DNA of 64,000 nucleotides from Trematomus loennbergii. Taxonomy: Eukaryota > Chordata > Actinopteri > Perciformes > Nototheniidae. The position numbers were made by a program, and so were the translations under genes. Of the stretch, positions 12,340 to 60,737 are shown one piece after another. The stretch spans positions 163,501 through 227,500 of the forward strand of contig JAAOOA010000191.1 of the NCBI GenBank assembly GCA_012861695.1, written 5' to 3'. The notes under the pieces were generated by a model that had not been told where the DNA came from, ran no database searches, and worked only from the letters and a program-made list of their open reading frames with translations. Within the stretch, counting starts at the first letter, position 1. Each line of letters starts with the position of its first letter.

Positions 12340-13087
12340 TCCCTGCGAGCAGACGGCGGACTGGAGACGGTAATCCCCCTCCTCCCTCCTCCACCCATTT
12401 GACTCCACCCCACCTCTCTCTTTTTTTTTTCAAAAAAAAAACAGAAACCGGTGGCTAAACCTCGCGGGACACTGTGCTGCTGGATGCAAAAAAAAAAAAT
12501 CCCGGTGGTTTTTAATCTGAAATCACACCTATACACTGTGCATGTTGCTGGGGAGACGCGGAGAGAAGCAGATCATTTTTGACGGTTTCGGAGCATCAGC
12601 ATCAGTCGGCGGAGGAGATGGAGATGACAGGCGGAGGCATGGTGGTGTCGGTTGATCTCAGACTGCATGGTGGACATTTAGCAGGTGATTTAACAGGCTG
12701 GTGCCGCATTTCCTGGCCGCCGCGAGCGACGCCGGTGGAGACGGTGATGCTGTCGTCGTCATTTTGCCACAGAGAGACATAGAGAGACGAGTGATGGAGG
12801 AGGAGGGCGGTGTGAGATCAGGCCGCCCCGATCAGCAGGTTGGATGCTCCGCCTGAAGCTGCAGGAGTCATGATATGCATGCTGGATCAAAACAATACAG
12901 ATCTTTGGAAAAGGTGGAATACAAAAAATCCCTGTGCGTAAAAGTGAGAATGCATCATATGAGTTCAGGGTGGATTACAGAGCAGCAGGCCTCCATCTGA
13001 AGCCAGAAAGAAGAAGAAGAAGGAGAAGAAGAAGGAAACTGTTGCTGCTTTTTTATTCTGGTGTTTCACCCAGCTGTTGCCACAAAG
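12340..13087 (+). promoter_or_regulatory. clvs2: Likely clvs2 5' UTR / promoter-proximal CpG-containing region
   Basis: This stretch has many CpG dinucleotides (for example around 12540-12830), against AT-rich, CpG-poor surroundings, and it ends at the clvs2 start codon. It has short upstream ATGs and a GAAGAAGAAG-type purine run at about 13009-13035. A possible donor (CAG/GTTGG at about 12838) and a possible acceptor (CACCCAG ending 13073) could make part of it a non-coding first exon. No TATA box is obvious. Assignment rests on position and composition; transcript data are needed for the real start site. Confidence 0.5.
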
Positions 13088-49202
<36,115 letters not shown>

Positions 49203-51386
49203 TCCACACACTCACACTCAGAAGCATAATCAATATCTACACACACAAACAAACACACTGACTTACCTGTGCACCTGCTGTAAGCTAACACCTTCCTGCA
49301 AGAAAAAAAAACGCTATTGCTTCTGGACTCTTGTTTCTCTCCTGAACTGGAGGAAAAATCGACGAGAGGAAGCAGAAAGGGGCGATAGGGACGTTTCCTC
49401 ACACAGAAGGAGGAGCTACTGCTGTGGTCTATATATTTATTTATTTATTAAGTTATTTGTCAAGTGCCAATTCCAAAAGAAACTGTAAATGTGAACAATC
49501 CAGCCGCTCAGTGTGGAGACAAAGAGGAAGTTGAGAAGATGTCAGAAATGTGTGAAAACATGGCTGACGAGTGAAAAACTGGAAACAATACGTTCCCGAG
49601 CTGCAGTCTTTTTGTTTTTTTGGTACAGTAATTTGGAGAAGCACGGCTCAGGATTAGTGTCGATAATGAGCTTGTTCAACCTCCTGGACACAAAACTGGC
49701 AGACAGGCAGGCACTGGGTTTTACTCTGAGATTACTGGGAGGTTATGGGCGACTTTCCTATGAAAATAACATCTGAAATGCCGTTATCTCGTAAAAAAGC
49801 AAACCCCACTTACGGTAAGAGCTGTCTTTATAAATTATGTTTTTTTTCCTCTTTTTCTGATCCATATGTCACAGAATTCAGTATTTATTCGGCCATAAGT
49901 AAACAAAAACAGGACTCCCATCATCTTCTTTGGCTGAAGATGACCAAAAGATGTATTTTGAGGATTTAATATTAAGGATAGTCTTGTAAAAGCAGAGAGG
50001 TCAAACATACCACCCTCTCCGTTGACACTCTTTCTGCCAATAATGATCTTACATAACCACAGTCTCTGTTTTTAAACACGTCAGTATTATAAGATTTAAC
50101 GACGCATTTTCTGCATGTTTTACTTAAAAATTGCACTTATTTATTTGCATTGTTTCAGTACATTATTGGTGTTTTTTTAATCAGTATTAGTACCATTTTA
50201 GACTCCTTAACACTTATGAGCTTTCAATCACATTTCACATCCAACTATTAATTAACAGGTTTGATTGAACATTAATGTGCTATCATGTGAAAACAAACTT
50301 CAGTAATTCACTTTTGTTTTGCCCTTTTTTGTCAGAAACTCTACGGGGCGTTGAGGTTAGGACCAGTAAAGTATTCTTTAAGTAACAGGCGATGTGTTTG
50401 CACTGACAAAAGCAAGGAAAAAAGACTGCCAGCTATCAAAAAATGACATAAAAACAGTGCAGAATGACATAAACTTTACATAAAATATATTTTGCACCTC
50501 GAGGATACACACATTCACACACATGTTTTGTTAAAAGACACTAAACATACTTCTCTCTTTGTGGTTATAAGAAAAAACCCAACTGGCACCTTTAAGTCTC
50601 AATTGTCCAACAGCACTTGAACGCACCTGACCTGCAGACTTAATTAAAGTTTACAAGCTGATAAAACACAGAGTTATAAATGACCGTATAAGTTGCCAGT
50701 AATTTAATGTGTGCTTTAAGTCATATGCACTAAATAGTCAAGTTTTACCTCAGAAAAGTATTATTTTACATATTTATATTACAATATTTTAATGTAGTTA
50801 CATATTTTCATTTAAATTCTGCACTTGGACGAGCTTCTACTGCAGTGAAGATATATAAAAACACCACCAAATGTATTTCTGTTGCTCCACTCACCATTTC
50901 TTATGCTACACTGACTTCCAAAAATATATTTCTTCATATGAAACTGGCACCAGCTGAAGGTTACTGTACTTTAGGCTCTTTCAATTAAGCAACTCCAGTC
51001 ACATTGCACGAGGAATGACACCCGAATGTGACTGAGGAAAAGCCAGTCGGGCTGCGAGCAGACAGCGGATCAGAGAGAGAGGCCGCAGGCAGGAAGTGTG
51101 AGGCGACTGCAACCAGAGCAGACAGCTGGAATGTAAAACTATCACAGAGTGAGCAGGACATGTCACCCTCACTCACAACCGCTCAGAGGCTTTAAGTGTG
51201 CAGAGAGAGAGAGAGACTGCTGCAGCCTCGCTGTGATCCCAGCGCAGCGGAAATCAGGCCGCGATAACAATCTGACACATGTAACAGTGATGTTTTATTT
51301 AACAATTTAACATGTGGTCAGTCAGCCCTCTGAGAGCAGACCAAAGCTGTACTGAAAGCTCTATTGTCTCACAGGAAAAGTGCTTT
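49203..51386 (+). other. clvs2: Probable clvs2 3' UTR and downstream sequence
   Basis: No gene is seen and the sequence is mostly free of recognised repeats, which fits a long 3' UTR. Candidate + strand AATAAA signals occur only further on (52256, 52778, 53805). The true end is not decidable from sequence. Confidence 0.4.
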
Positions 51387-51638
51387 TTAAAGTGGACCTA
51401 TCATGCTATACTTGAATAATATATTGTAGGGCCATACCTATATAAAACATGTCTGTGAAGTTTTTTTTTTCAAAATACCAAACAGATCATGCATTTTAGC
51501 CATGCTTCATTTCGCTCTATTTGCTCTTTTCCAGCCCTGTTTTTGCAAGGGCTGATTCTGTGAGAAGTCTTCTTCGCTGCTTTTGTGGCAGACTACAGCG
51601 CCACTACAAAAGTGCATTTGCATGATAGGTCCCTTTAA
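51387..51638 (+). mobile_element. TTAA-flanked MITE family C2, short complete copy (252 bp)
   Basis: Tips TTAAAGTGGACCTATCATGC and GCATGATAGGTCCCTTTAA are inverted, with TTAA at both edges (51387 and 51635). Confidence 0.88.
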
Positions 51639-52667
51639 TTTAAATTAAATCCCTTATTACAGGATTACAAGAGCGGTGCGGTGGTGACTTATTTGTGTGG
51701 CATTGCAAGGACTCCCTCAACTAAAAGAAATGGGATGTTTACACTTGATTTTAGATTATTGCAACAACAAAAAAAAGCTCTGTGGCAAACTCACATTTGT
51801 GATACTTACATGATTTGTTCAGCAGGATGATTTCCACCTATTAAGACAATGTTATGATAAGTAAAGTGTGAATGCAATCGCCAAAAGTAAAAAGCTAAAG
51901 TGAGGCTATAAAGGAACTACAGCACGGTCACATGACTTCACGTCACCACCGCTAATTCACCAGTGGGGTATATTTACTGACGTATTTTATGTCGTAGAAC
52001 AAAGCGTTAGGACTCATTCCTGCACCACTTTATTGGTTTCTGTTCTCACATGCACAGCACATGTGCAATTTATGTTTGATAACACTGGCAGATTAACCAC
52101 TGAAAGTTTGTAGTTATTATTAAAACAGAAAACAGAAGATAACAATAGTTAGCAAAAAACGTTATTTGTACTGATTCGTGGGACAGTCATTTGAACCTAA
52201 AAAATACTTAGGATTAACATCAATACCATTTTTGTCAAATCTTATTGATGTTGATAATAAAGGAAGAAACGCTGGATTTCTTCAGCCATTTTAGGCGTTA
52301 CTCAGTTTAGACACTTTGGGGAAAATTGTACAGCTGCCAGTTTTGTGCACATCAGAGAGACTGTAACGAACTGTGGGTCAAACAAGAAACCAGAAACCGT
52401 GTTTATCAAGTGTTTTAAAATGATGTCCGTGCATTTCGTAGAAATCTGAGGTTTATTTCCCACCATTATAACACACACACATAGAGGAAAAGGCAGAACA
52501 ATCAGGAATCAGTTGAGCTTTCATGATGTCAGTCAAGGAAAAGGGAGGGAAAACACACCATAAACACACACCACACACACACCCATATGTGTCCCCATAA
52601 GGGAGGCGAGTCCCCACATGTGACTGTGTAAACAGATGTAGCTCCCCACGAGGATAGTAATGCTAGG

Positions 52668-52668
<1 letters not shown>
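51639..52668. other. Intergenic or UTR, no recognised gene
   Basis: The CACACACCCATATGTGTCCC...GTAATGCTAGGTCA segment (52560-52668) before the microsatellite resembles a sequence often found next to CA repeats in fish. Confidence 0.45.

Positions 52669-52732
<64 letters not shown>
52669..52732 (+). repeat. (CA)n microsatellite
   Basis: About 64 bp, pure. Confidence 0.98.
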
Positions 52733-52733
<1 letters not shown>

Positions 52734-54013
52734 CCACTGTAGATGCTTCCAGTTGTTAGGATGCAAAGTTTACATTTAATAAACATCTGTATACTGCGTG
52801 AATATAACACAGAGCAGGATGACTGATTATTTTCAGAGTTACAGTGTTAGGTTACAGACTGCTGTTGTAAATGGTAGAGTATTTAGAGAAACACAATAAC
52901 ACACAGGTACAAATTTACATTTTATTACAAATATACTTTATGGGGGTGATGCTTTGTGCTTTACCACACATTTAAGACTTTTTCTTGTCAGTATTTTATT
53001 AAAATCTCAAGCTATCCACCTTGTTTATTCCACAGGTGACAGATTGGTATATGTTGTATAAATTGTAAACAGAATTATGAAGTTAGTTTTTTTATTTTAA
53101 AGAAATTCAGCCGTTTGAATGTTTTTTCTGTGTTGTTGTTTCGTCTTTCCTGCTGACCTTGCATCAAATATTTTTGCTGAATCCATTTCACACACCTGTT
53201 GAAACCGATCAATACGGACATGTTCATGGCTTTACATTTAAATGGAATTCCTCCTGGAGGTTTTTTCCAAAATGTTGATTTAACGTTTGCACCTGTCGGC
53301 CCTCGTAAACGTGGACTCAATCAAAGTGTGCAAAAAATATACAATTTCTCTATTTTAATCAGTCTTTTCTTCACAAAATGCATCAAAATGTGATCAATTG
53401 CCTCGCTTGTGAATGTACACTCACTCGTTATGTATTTTCTTGGACTAACAAGAATTTCTCACTAACTAATGTTTGATTTATCTCAGCCAAAGCCACCATT
53501 AACAAAAATGTATTTCTTCTTGTGCTTTGAGAATTTGGACACTGAATGACTTTATTTTCTAATGATTGATAATGCGCTGAAAATGAATGCATATCTACCA
53601 GTTATGTTGATTTTCTTATCACTGTTCTTTGATTGTATAGTGACAGTAGGAGCTGCAGAGGAGACCAAACTCAAAGCTGAAATTGTGAAGTTATAACAGA
53701 AAGCCGGTTTATTATAGGAGCAAAAAACTGTTCAGTTAGCAGGTGTTAAATGTATTAATGTCATCAAAGACAATTCGCTGAAATGCATCATGTAAAACGA
53801 GCAAAATAAATATGGACACACACACATTTTCTCCCATTTTGTTTGGTTTTGTGGCTTGTCTCTTAATTATTGCTCAGTATTTGGCAGCTGCAGGAAATCA
53901 GTGATCAAGACGACTTCCTGTTTCCTGTTTGAGCCGAAGGAAAAGAAGATTTTGGCGACGCTCGGTAAAACTGATATCTTCAATATACTGTGCAGTAAGT
54001 GTGGGTTATTATT
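52733..54013. other. Intergenic, no recognised feature
   Basis: AT-rich; contains AATAAA motifs at 52778 and 53805 that could terminate clvs2 transcripts. Confidence 0.45.
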
Positions 54014-55045
54014 TTAAAGCAGCCTATTCTGCTGATGTTCAGGTGATATTTCTATTTTGTGTCTCTACTTTAAAGAGTCCTCTCCTGCTGATGTTCAGGT
54101 GTATATCAGTATGTAGTGTCTCTACTTTAAAGAGTCCTCTCCTGCTGATGTTCAGGTGTATATTTGTATGTAGTGTCTCTACTTTAAAGAGTCCTCTCCT
54201 GCTGATGTTCAGGTGTATATCAGTATGTAGTGTCTCTACTTTAAAGAGTCCTCTCCTGCTGATGTTCAGGTGTATATCAGTATGTAGTGTATCTACTTTA
54301 AAGAGTCCTCTCCTGCTGATGTTCAGGTGTATATCAGTATGTAGTGTCTCTACTTTAAAGAGTCCTCTCCTGCTGATGTTCAGGTGTATATCAGTATGTA
54401 GTGTCTCTACTTTAAAGAGTCCTCTCCTGCTGATGTTCAGGTGTATATCAGTATGTGGTGTCTCTACTTTAAAGAGTCCTCTGCTGCTGATGTTCAGGTG
54501 TATATCAGTATGTAGTGTCTCTACTTTAAAGAGTCCTCTCCTGCTGATGTCCAGGTGTATATCAGTATGTAGTGTCTCTACTTTAAAGAGTCCTCTCCTG
54601 CTGATGTTCAGGTGTATATCAGTATGTAGCGTCTCTACTTTAAAGAGTCCTCTCCTGCTGATGTTCAGGTGTATATCAGTATGTAGTGTCTCTACTTTAA
54701 AGAGTCCTCTCCTCCTGATGTTCAGGTGTATATCAGTATGTAGTGTCTCTACTTTAAAGAGTCCTCTCCTGCTGATGTTCAGGTGTATATCAGTATGTAG
54801 TGTCTCTACTTTAAAGAGTCCTCTCCTTCTGATGTTCAGGTGTATATCAGTATGTACAGTAGTGTCTCTACTTTAAAGAGTCCTCTCCTGCTGATGTTCA
54901 GGTGTATATCAGTATGTAGTGTCTCTACTGTGACATGTCTCCATGCTTACTTACATACTGCCTGTGCTGCAGCACCTCTTTTCACCCTCTGTCGGAAACC
55001 AGAACGCAACCTTTGCAGAACATTTACATGCACCAACAATATCTC
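54014..55045 (-). mobile_element. TTAA-type MITE family B with 57-bp array, reverse orientation
   Basis: It begins TTTTAAAGCAGCCTATTCTGC (TTAA 54014-54017). After the array, GTGACATGTCTCCATGCTTA and GCTGCAGCACCTCTTTTCAC mirror the pre-array part of 26040-26124. The far tip is missing. Confidence 0.75.
54055..54932 (-). repeat. 57-bp minisatellite, array 4 (about 15 units)
   Basis: The same unit on the opposite strand: GTGTCTCTACTTTAAAGAGT CCTCTCCTGCTGATGTTCAG GTGTATATCAGTATGTA. Uniform, with rare substitutions. The long + strand frame is a repeat artefact. Confidence 0.97.
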
Positions 55046-55059
55046 ACAAATTATTCTAG

Positions 55060-57331
55060 CCTACGATAAATGAAAAGAAAGACAGATAATGGCCTCACAA
55101 ATTTCTGCAAATATTTATTGAAATGATGACTCACAAATGCACTTTGGTGATTACAGTATATTCTACACCACAGCAGACAGCCTCAGTCTCTTAAGTGCCT
55201 GAAATATCATTTTTTACATTTATTTGGCACCGAAAATGTTTTAAAACAGTGATAAAGGCATCCTATCATACACCTCTGCTTTATCATACATGCAACAGGT
55301 AGTTTGTGTCATCTTGTTAGGATACTAGATAAAGTTATTGCCGACATCACAGTCAAAACATTCGTCCCTATTTCAAACAAATTATCTTTTTTACAAAAAA
55401 ACCAGTGTATGAAATAATGTGTATCTCTTAAAGTTTATGAGGTGAGTGCAACAAATAAAATAAACTATTATCTACAGTCTTTATACAGCTCCTGACCGAC
55501 TGTTGGGTATTTTACACTGGATATTACAACTCAAACATGTGTTGTTGTACTTCCTTTAAATGACACCATCATGCAAATTCAATAAGAAACATTGACAATA
55601 AGTGATCCTTCTAAACAACCTCAAATCATAATTGTAAGTGGAGGTCATTTCTCCAAAAGAAACATGAAAAAAACTCGCATTTTTCGCGATTAATCGTCTC
55701 TTTTTGCAACAAATCATCATCACATTTTCTATTGACTTTAACTTTTGAAATGAATACTGTAGATTTCATTCACAAAACAAGCTCCTCACATTCAGTCACA
55801 CATGTGAACGTCTTCTGAAATCTTTACAAAAGTAGTTTTAAAACATTTACTCTGGAACAGCAGCTACTGCGGCACGTTCCTCATTTTCCTCCAGGCTTTA
55901 CACTTTTCAGAAACCTGGTTTAAAACAGCCAATCACTGTCAGCATATATTATAAACAACAGCCATAAACTGTGTGATGCAAAGCACACATGGAGCTGTTT
56001 CTGTCTTTGACTCTGCTGGCTACTGTACACTTTATAGGCACTTAATGAAGAAAAACAATTAGTTAAAAACATTACATTAACTTAACTATGTGTTCTCCTG
56101 CAAGCTGTAAAGCTCACATCCTATCCAAATTCATTAAGTCATAATTCATTGTTGCCTTCTGTTTAACACTTGTTCCTAAATTGACCCTCATGTTCCAAAT
56201 AACACAAAAGATATATTGTTTATACTATTGTTGTGGTAGATTAAACATAGACTGGTTTTAATTGTATGTTTAAGGCACTTTATGTCGTAGTGATATAGAA
56301 TATGAATGTGAAATACATTGTTAACATCAGATTGCAGTATTCTCCGCATTATCACTTAAACTTGGTTACGTTAAGGCAACAAAACCACTTAGTTAAGTCT
56401 AGTAAACGATTGTGATTTAATCGCGGTACGTTCTTTCTTTACTTAATAAACTCCACAATTAATTTTCTCAAGTGTTTTTTTGACTCATTTATCCCTCCAA
56501 CATCCTCTGAGGGTTTTACTACATCACTTGACTTGAGGAGTACTTGCTCCAAATGTATTTTATTGACTGATAAATAAACATGGTCTCTGTGAAATGGTCA
56601 GCAAAACATAAACAGCTAAAGTAAATATGCTAAGTGTGTTTGTTTTATGCTTCAAGTGCACATATAGTACTTTCTCATCTGCCAGAGTGCAGTGACAACG
56701 AGCAGGAAAAGGTGTGTTCTTAACAGCATCTTATGTTGTATACAGTCTAGTGAGAGTATATTATATTTTAAACACGTTACAGCCCCCAGCTGCAACTGTC
56801 TGTTAATATGAGCAGCTGCTAAACAGCTGAAGTCTCTGGAGCAGCCGCCTCCTGCTGCATCTCCCCACTGGAATAATTCCTCTATAAACAAACGCACCTG
56901 AAGTACACACCATCTCCAGGTGTCTCCTAAATGCCTCTCCAACAGTACACACACTCAGTAAGCTGCTAATGTACCAGGATGTCAGATGTTATTTGTCCAT
57001 GAGCTCCCTCCCTGTAACATTTCTCAGGCCTGTTGACAGGATGTGCTGAGAGCTTTCACCTCATTTCACACATGGACTCATTAACCCAGAGTTTACTTAG
57101 AGCCTCTGGTTCAGTATTCACACTGATGCTAACCGCTAACCGCTAACGGCTAACAGCTAACGGCTAACTGCTCACAGCTATCGTAGATTGCTTTGGTTCT
57201 AACCCAGATTCACACCAATGATCTTAAAGGTGCATTCAGAGCAAACACAAAGCATTGTTCTCACTGTTTGTGCTATAAGTGGGCCTCAAATAGCCAATAA
57301 CAAACTTAACAGGGACCAGATGTTGCTGTTC
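55060..57331 (-). other. Intergenic; possible distal trdn 3' UTR end
   Basis: No gene and few repeats. On the minus strand AATAAATATTTGCAG at 55105-55119 is a good poly(A)-signal context, so the trdn 3' UTR might extend this far. That is inference only. 57125-57175 has a GCTAAC(C/G/A) hexamer repeat. Confidence 0.3.
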
Positions 57332-57845
57332 AACCCAGTTTCACGGCATTTTGTGTAATAGTCACGAAATTAATTTAATCTATTGATTCGTGTTCACCAA
57401 CACGATTTTCCTATTTTTTTTCGTGTCACACAGAACGATTTTAAAAGCAATGTATTTCTATTGGTAGTGTGTTTCGTGCCTGCACCACGTCTTTTTGTCC
57501 GATCGGGTCTTGGAAGACCAGAAGCTGTGTGGTTCATAAAAACATTTTCTTACTCAATATCAAGCCACGATTATTGTTTTTATTTTAAATTGTATAATGT
57601 CGGAGTTTTTGTGCCGTCCGCGAGGAAAAGAAATGGGGCTCAGAACCTCAGAATACTGAAATCTGTATTTTTTTAATAATTGTTTTCCTTCTAATTTGTT
57701 ATTATTTGGTGCAGGCACGAAACATACTACCAATAGAAATACATTGCTTCTAAAATCGTTCTGTGTGACACGAAAAAAATGTGGAAATCGTGTTGGTGAA
57801 CACGAATCAATAGATCCATTTCGTGACTATAACACGAACTGGGTT
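57332..57845. mobile_element. 514-bp MITE with about 140-bp terminal inverted repeats
   Basis: Left arm 57332-57486 (AACCCAGTTTCACGGCATTT ... TCGTGCCTGCACCA) is the inverse of 57708-57845 (TGGTGCAGGCACGAAACATA ... ACACGAACTGGGTT), with small differences. Central spacer about 220 bp, no gene. Confidence 0.88.
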
Positions 57846-59416
57846 GTGCTGTTAGCTTGGTAGCAACTAAAGCTGTCTGGAAATAAGATTTTCACTGCAC
57901 AATTGTCTCTTTTATCACGGTTATCATACAGGTATATCTTGACACCCATAGAAGCAGTACCATAATAGGTAAGTAAAATTAATCGCTGCAGGATTAGTGC
58001 ATTATTTTTGCTTGAATAGAAGTGTTTTAGGATGTTTGCACTACTCATTGAATCTGCAAATGTTCCTATGCACTCACATTTTTCATTTGACTTTGTATGC
58101 ATCTGCATCGCCTCTGAATTTTGGGTTCAGTCTGAACACACCTTAAGACTTTTTGGGGAATAACCGTGAAAAGGTTTAGGATAGTCCTGCAATACAAGGA
58201 ATAGTAAACTGTGGGTTATACTTTAGGTAAGAGTGTCTTACACTGCAAAACATGGAGGAAATAATCTTACACTTTCAGTCTGTGAGTGTGAACAACGTGT
58301 TAGACGAAATCTACATCAAACCCTTGACTAATGTGTGTGTTATCCCGGGATTAACAGTGTGAAAACACCCTTTTGGTTCTCTGGTTTTCACTCAGTAAGA
58401 CAACAGCAAATTGCCGATAAAAGCTCAGCTCCAGTTTTGCAGCCTTGAAGGTACAAAACCAAAGCGAGTGAGGTAACAGAAATATGAAAACATGTATCAA
58501 GCTCTGTAAATAAGCTGATCAGTAACATGACATTTATCCACTGTAGACATCACAGCGTCTCATTAGTTGGTCATTAAAGTCGTCCTGTGCAGACTCCCTG
58601 TCTCTGACAATGTTATAATAACTATTCATGTCTAAATAAAGCTCATAATTAAACTGTTAGAGATCCTAGGTGATAAAATATGCAGCATTATGGGAAATTG
58701 AAACCAAAACTCCACACATTTTTAAGAAAAAGCTGACTTTTAAGCTTTAAAGATTTGGAAAATTGCCAATTATTTATAATAAAAGAACATTACTCAAGTT
58801 TAAACATATCAGTAGTATTAGATGAGGATCTCATATACTGTATACTATTACTTCAAGCCCTTTTTTCACTTATTTGAAGTTAAATTAGCAACTGTTTCTC
58901 GAAACCGACATAAACGCATTTGTTTCTGGAATGAAAACCATCCAAAAATTGCATTTTAACATGTCAAATGATCTCTTTTAACTAAATGAAGTGTGTTATT
59001 TTAGCATGTCCTGCAGGTTCATACACCGGGCTCTTTACTCCTGCCTATACTTAGGTAATGTAAGAAGGAAATGCATCATCATTATTCATTTACCAACGTT
59101 TATCATGTTGATGAGACTCGGATCAGAGACAGGGAGGATGCTGGGATCAGATGTGGGAGCTCCTGGGATTTCACCCTCCGAACATTAACATGCTAATCTG
59201 GTGCATTTAAAACACAACATGCTCTCGTTACGCGATGCAGGGTAAGGGAGATTTGAATCTATGATTAAAAATAAAAGATAAAACTAGCTAAAGATAACAG
59301 CTCTAATAGTAAAATAAAAAATCTGAATTATGCAACATGCCCATTCAAGTAATGGTTAATCCCATCATGTCCGATACAAGCAATATCTATATTTATTCTC
59401 ATTTTTAATACTTTTT
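57846..59416. other. Intergenic, no recognised feature
   Basis: No coding exon with splice sites was found on either strand. Confidence 0.5.
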
Positions 59417-59916
59417 TTAAAGGGGACCTATCATGCAAAATGCACTTTTGTACGTCTTTTCTACATGAATATGTGTCCCCGGTGTTCCAGGGAACTCACC
59501 AAGTGTCAGAAAACACAACCCTCTCTCTTTTCCTCCATACCCAAATCTCTAAAAACGGGGCTGCAACGGATCAGATACAGACTGATCCAGATTTTGAACA
59601 TTTCTCTGACGCCAGGACGAAGGAGCTCCGCCTATATGGCCAACTCTCCACCTATCAGGGGAATGAGAGGTTGCCGTGGCATGGTAACAGCATGGTAACA
59701 CAACGCTCGTAACTCGGCCCCCTCCTTTGCAGGGGGGCGTGGTCAGCTGCAGCGCATGCAAAGACAGGGTGGAGGAGAGCAAAATAGAGCGAAATGAGGC
59801 ATGGCTAAAATGCATGATCTGTTTGGTATTTTGAAAAAGAAAACGTATAAATATACCATATATAGGTATGGCCCTACAATATATTATTCAAATATAGCAT
59901 GATAGGTCCACTTTAA
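59417..59916 (+). mobile_element. TTAA-flanked MITE family C2, complete (500 bp)
   Basis: Tips TTAAAGGGGACCTATCATGC and AGCATGATAGGTCCACTTTAA, with TTAA at 59417 and 59913. The interior TCTACATGAATATGTGTCCC is a single-copy relative of the 37-bp unit region of family C1. Confidence 0.9.
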
Positions 59917-60537
59917 GTTTCTTTGCAAAATAATATCCACATTTGGAATTATTATGATTGAATAAATTAATATTCTGTTATGTTTTTTTAATTGATCATG
60001 TAACAAAGCAAATGCTTAATGTTCTTGTCAGAGCAAATGCCTTCAATTATGTTAAATTAGATAACATATGCACATTAAATACATCAATATTAAACTTGAC
60101 TACAAACGCAAACTGAAAACAACATTATGCCAATTTATGTTCATTCAATTTTGCCTAAATTACTAATATTTGGGATTTTTTCACATGTTTCTAAGTTTTT
60201 ATATTCACATAAATTAGATTTTTGTCAAAATACATAGTTAATTTTGTTTAATTTAACTAATGCTGCCTGAAAAAGAAATGAGCAAAGTTCATGTATGGGC
60301 CAACCAAGAAAATAAATTAAAAATGCATCAAATCTAAAGCATGGCAGCGATGGGAGATATCAACAGGAGCTCGACCACATGGAGAGAAATATACATAAAT
60401 AAATTAAAGACAACATATTTCTGTCCTCTCATCTATCTGTCTGTGGTTTTCCTCAGAGTTTGAGGATCCACAGATTTAGAAAAGGTCTCCCCTGCTGGAC
60501 GGGGGCTGCAGAGTTTTCAGTTTTCAGAGAGTTTGTC
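59917..60537 (-). other. trdn: Proximal trdn 3' UTR (inferred)
   Basis: This follows the trdn stop codon on the minus strand. AT-rich, no repeats seen. A minus-strand AATAAA lies just beyond, at 59392-59397. Confidence 0.4.
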
Positions 60538-60737
60538 TTATTGTCCCGACGCTCGAGCCGCCTTCTGCTGCTGCTCCAACATGGACCTGATGGCAGGGGA
60601 CATCATGGAGGGGGACATCATGGAGGGGGACCTCATGGCGGGGGACCTCATGGCGGGGGACATGGCCGGGGTTAAAGGTCGTAACGGGTACTGAGCGTTT
60701 CTACCGGGGACGTAAACGCACTGGAAGAATCTCTGAC
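60538..60737 (-). CDS. trdn: trdn terminal coding exon (last 65 residues)
   Basis: On the minus strand the acceptor GTCTCCACAG precedes GT CAG AGA TTC TTC; the first two bases complete a Ser codon begun in the previous exon. The exon encodes QRFFQCVYVPGRNAQYPLRP, then LTPAMSP, then an imperfect run of SPxMx pentapeptides, then SMLEQQQKAARASGQ and TAA (60538-60540). The pentapeptide run comes from a 15-bp coding repeat (60590-60662 region) and has no counterpart in mammalian triadin that I recall. Length is ordinary for a last coding exon. Confidence 0.78.

Noticed and set aside
53929..54876. 315-codon + strand frame
   Set aside because: Same 57-bp satellite in reverse orientation. Composition and flanks show a MITE, not a gene.
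59440..59815. Overlapping 77-90 codon frames
   Set aside because: They lie wholly inside a complete TTAA-flanked MITE with no splice or homology support.
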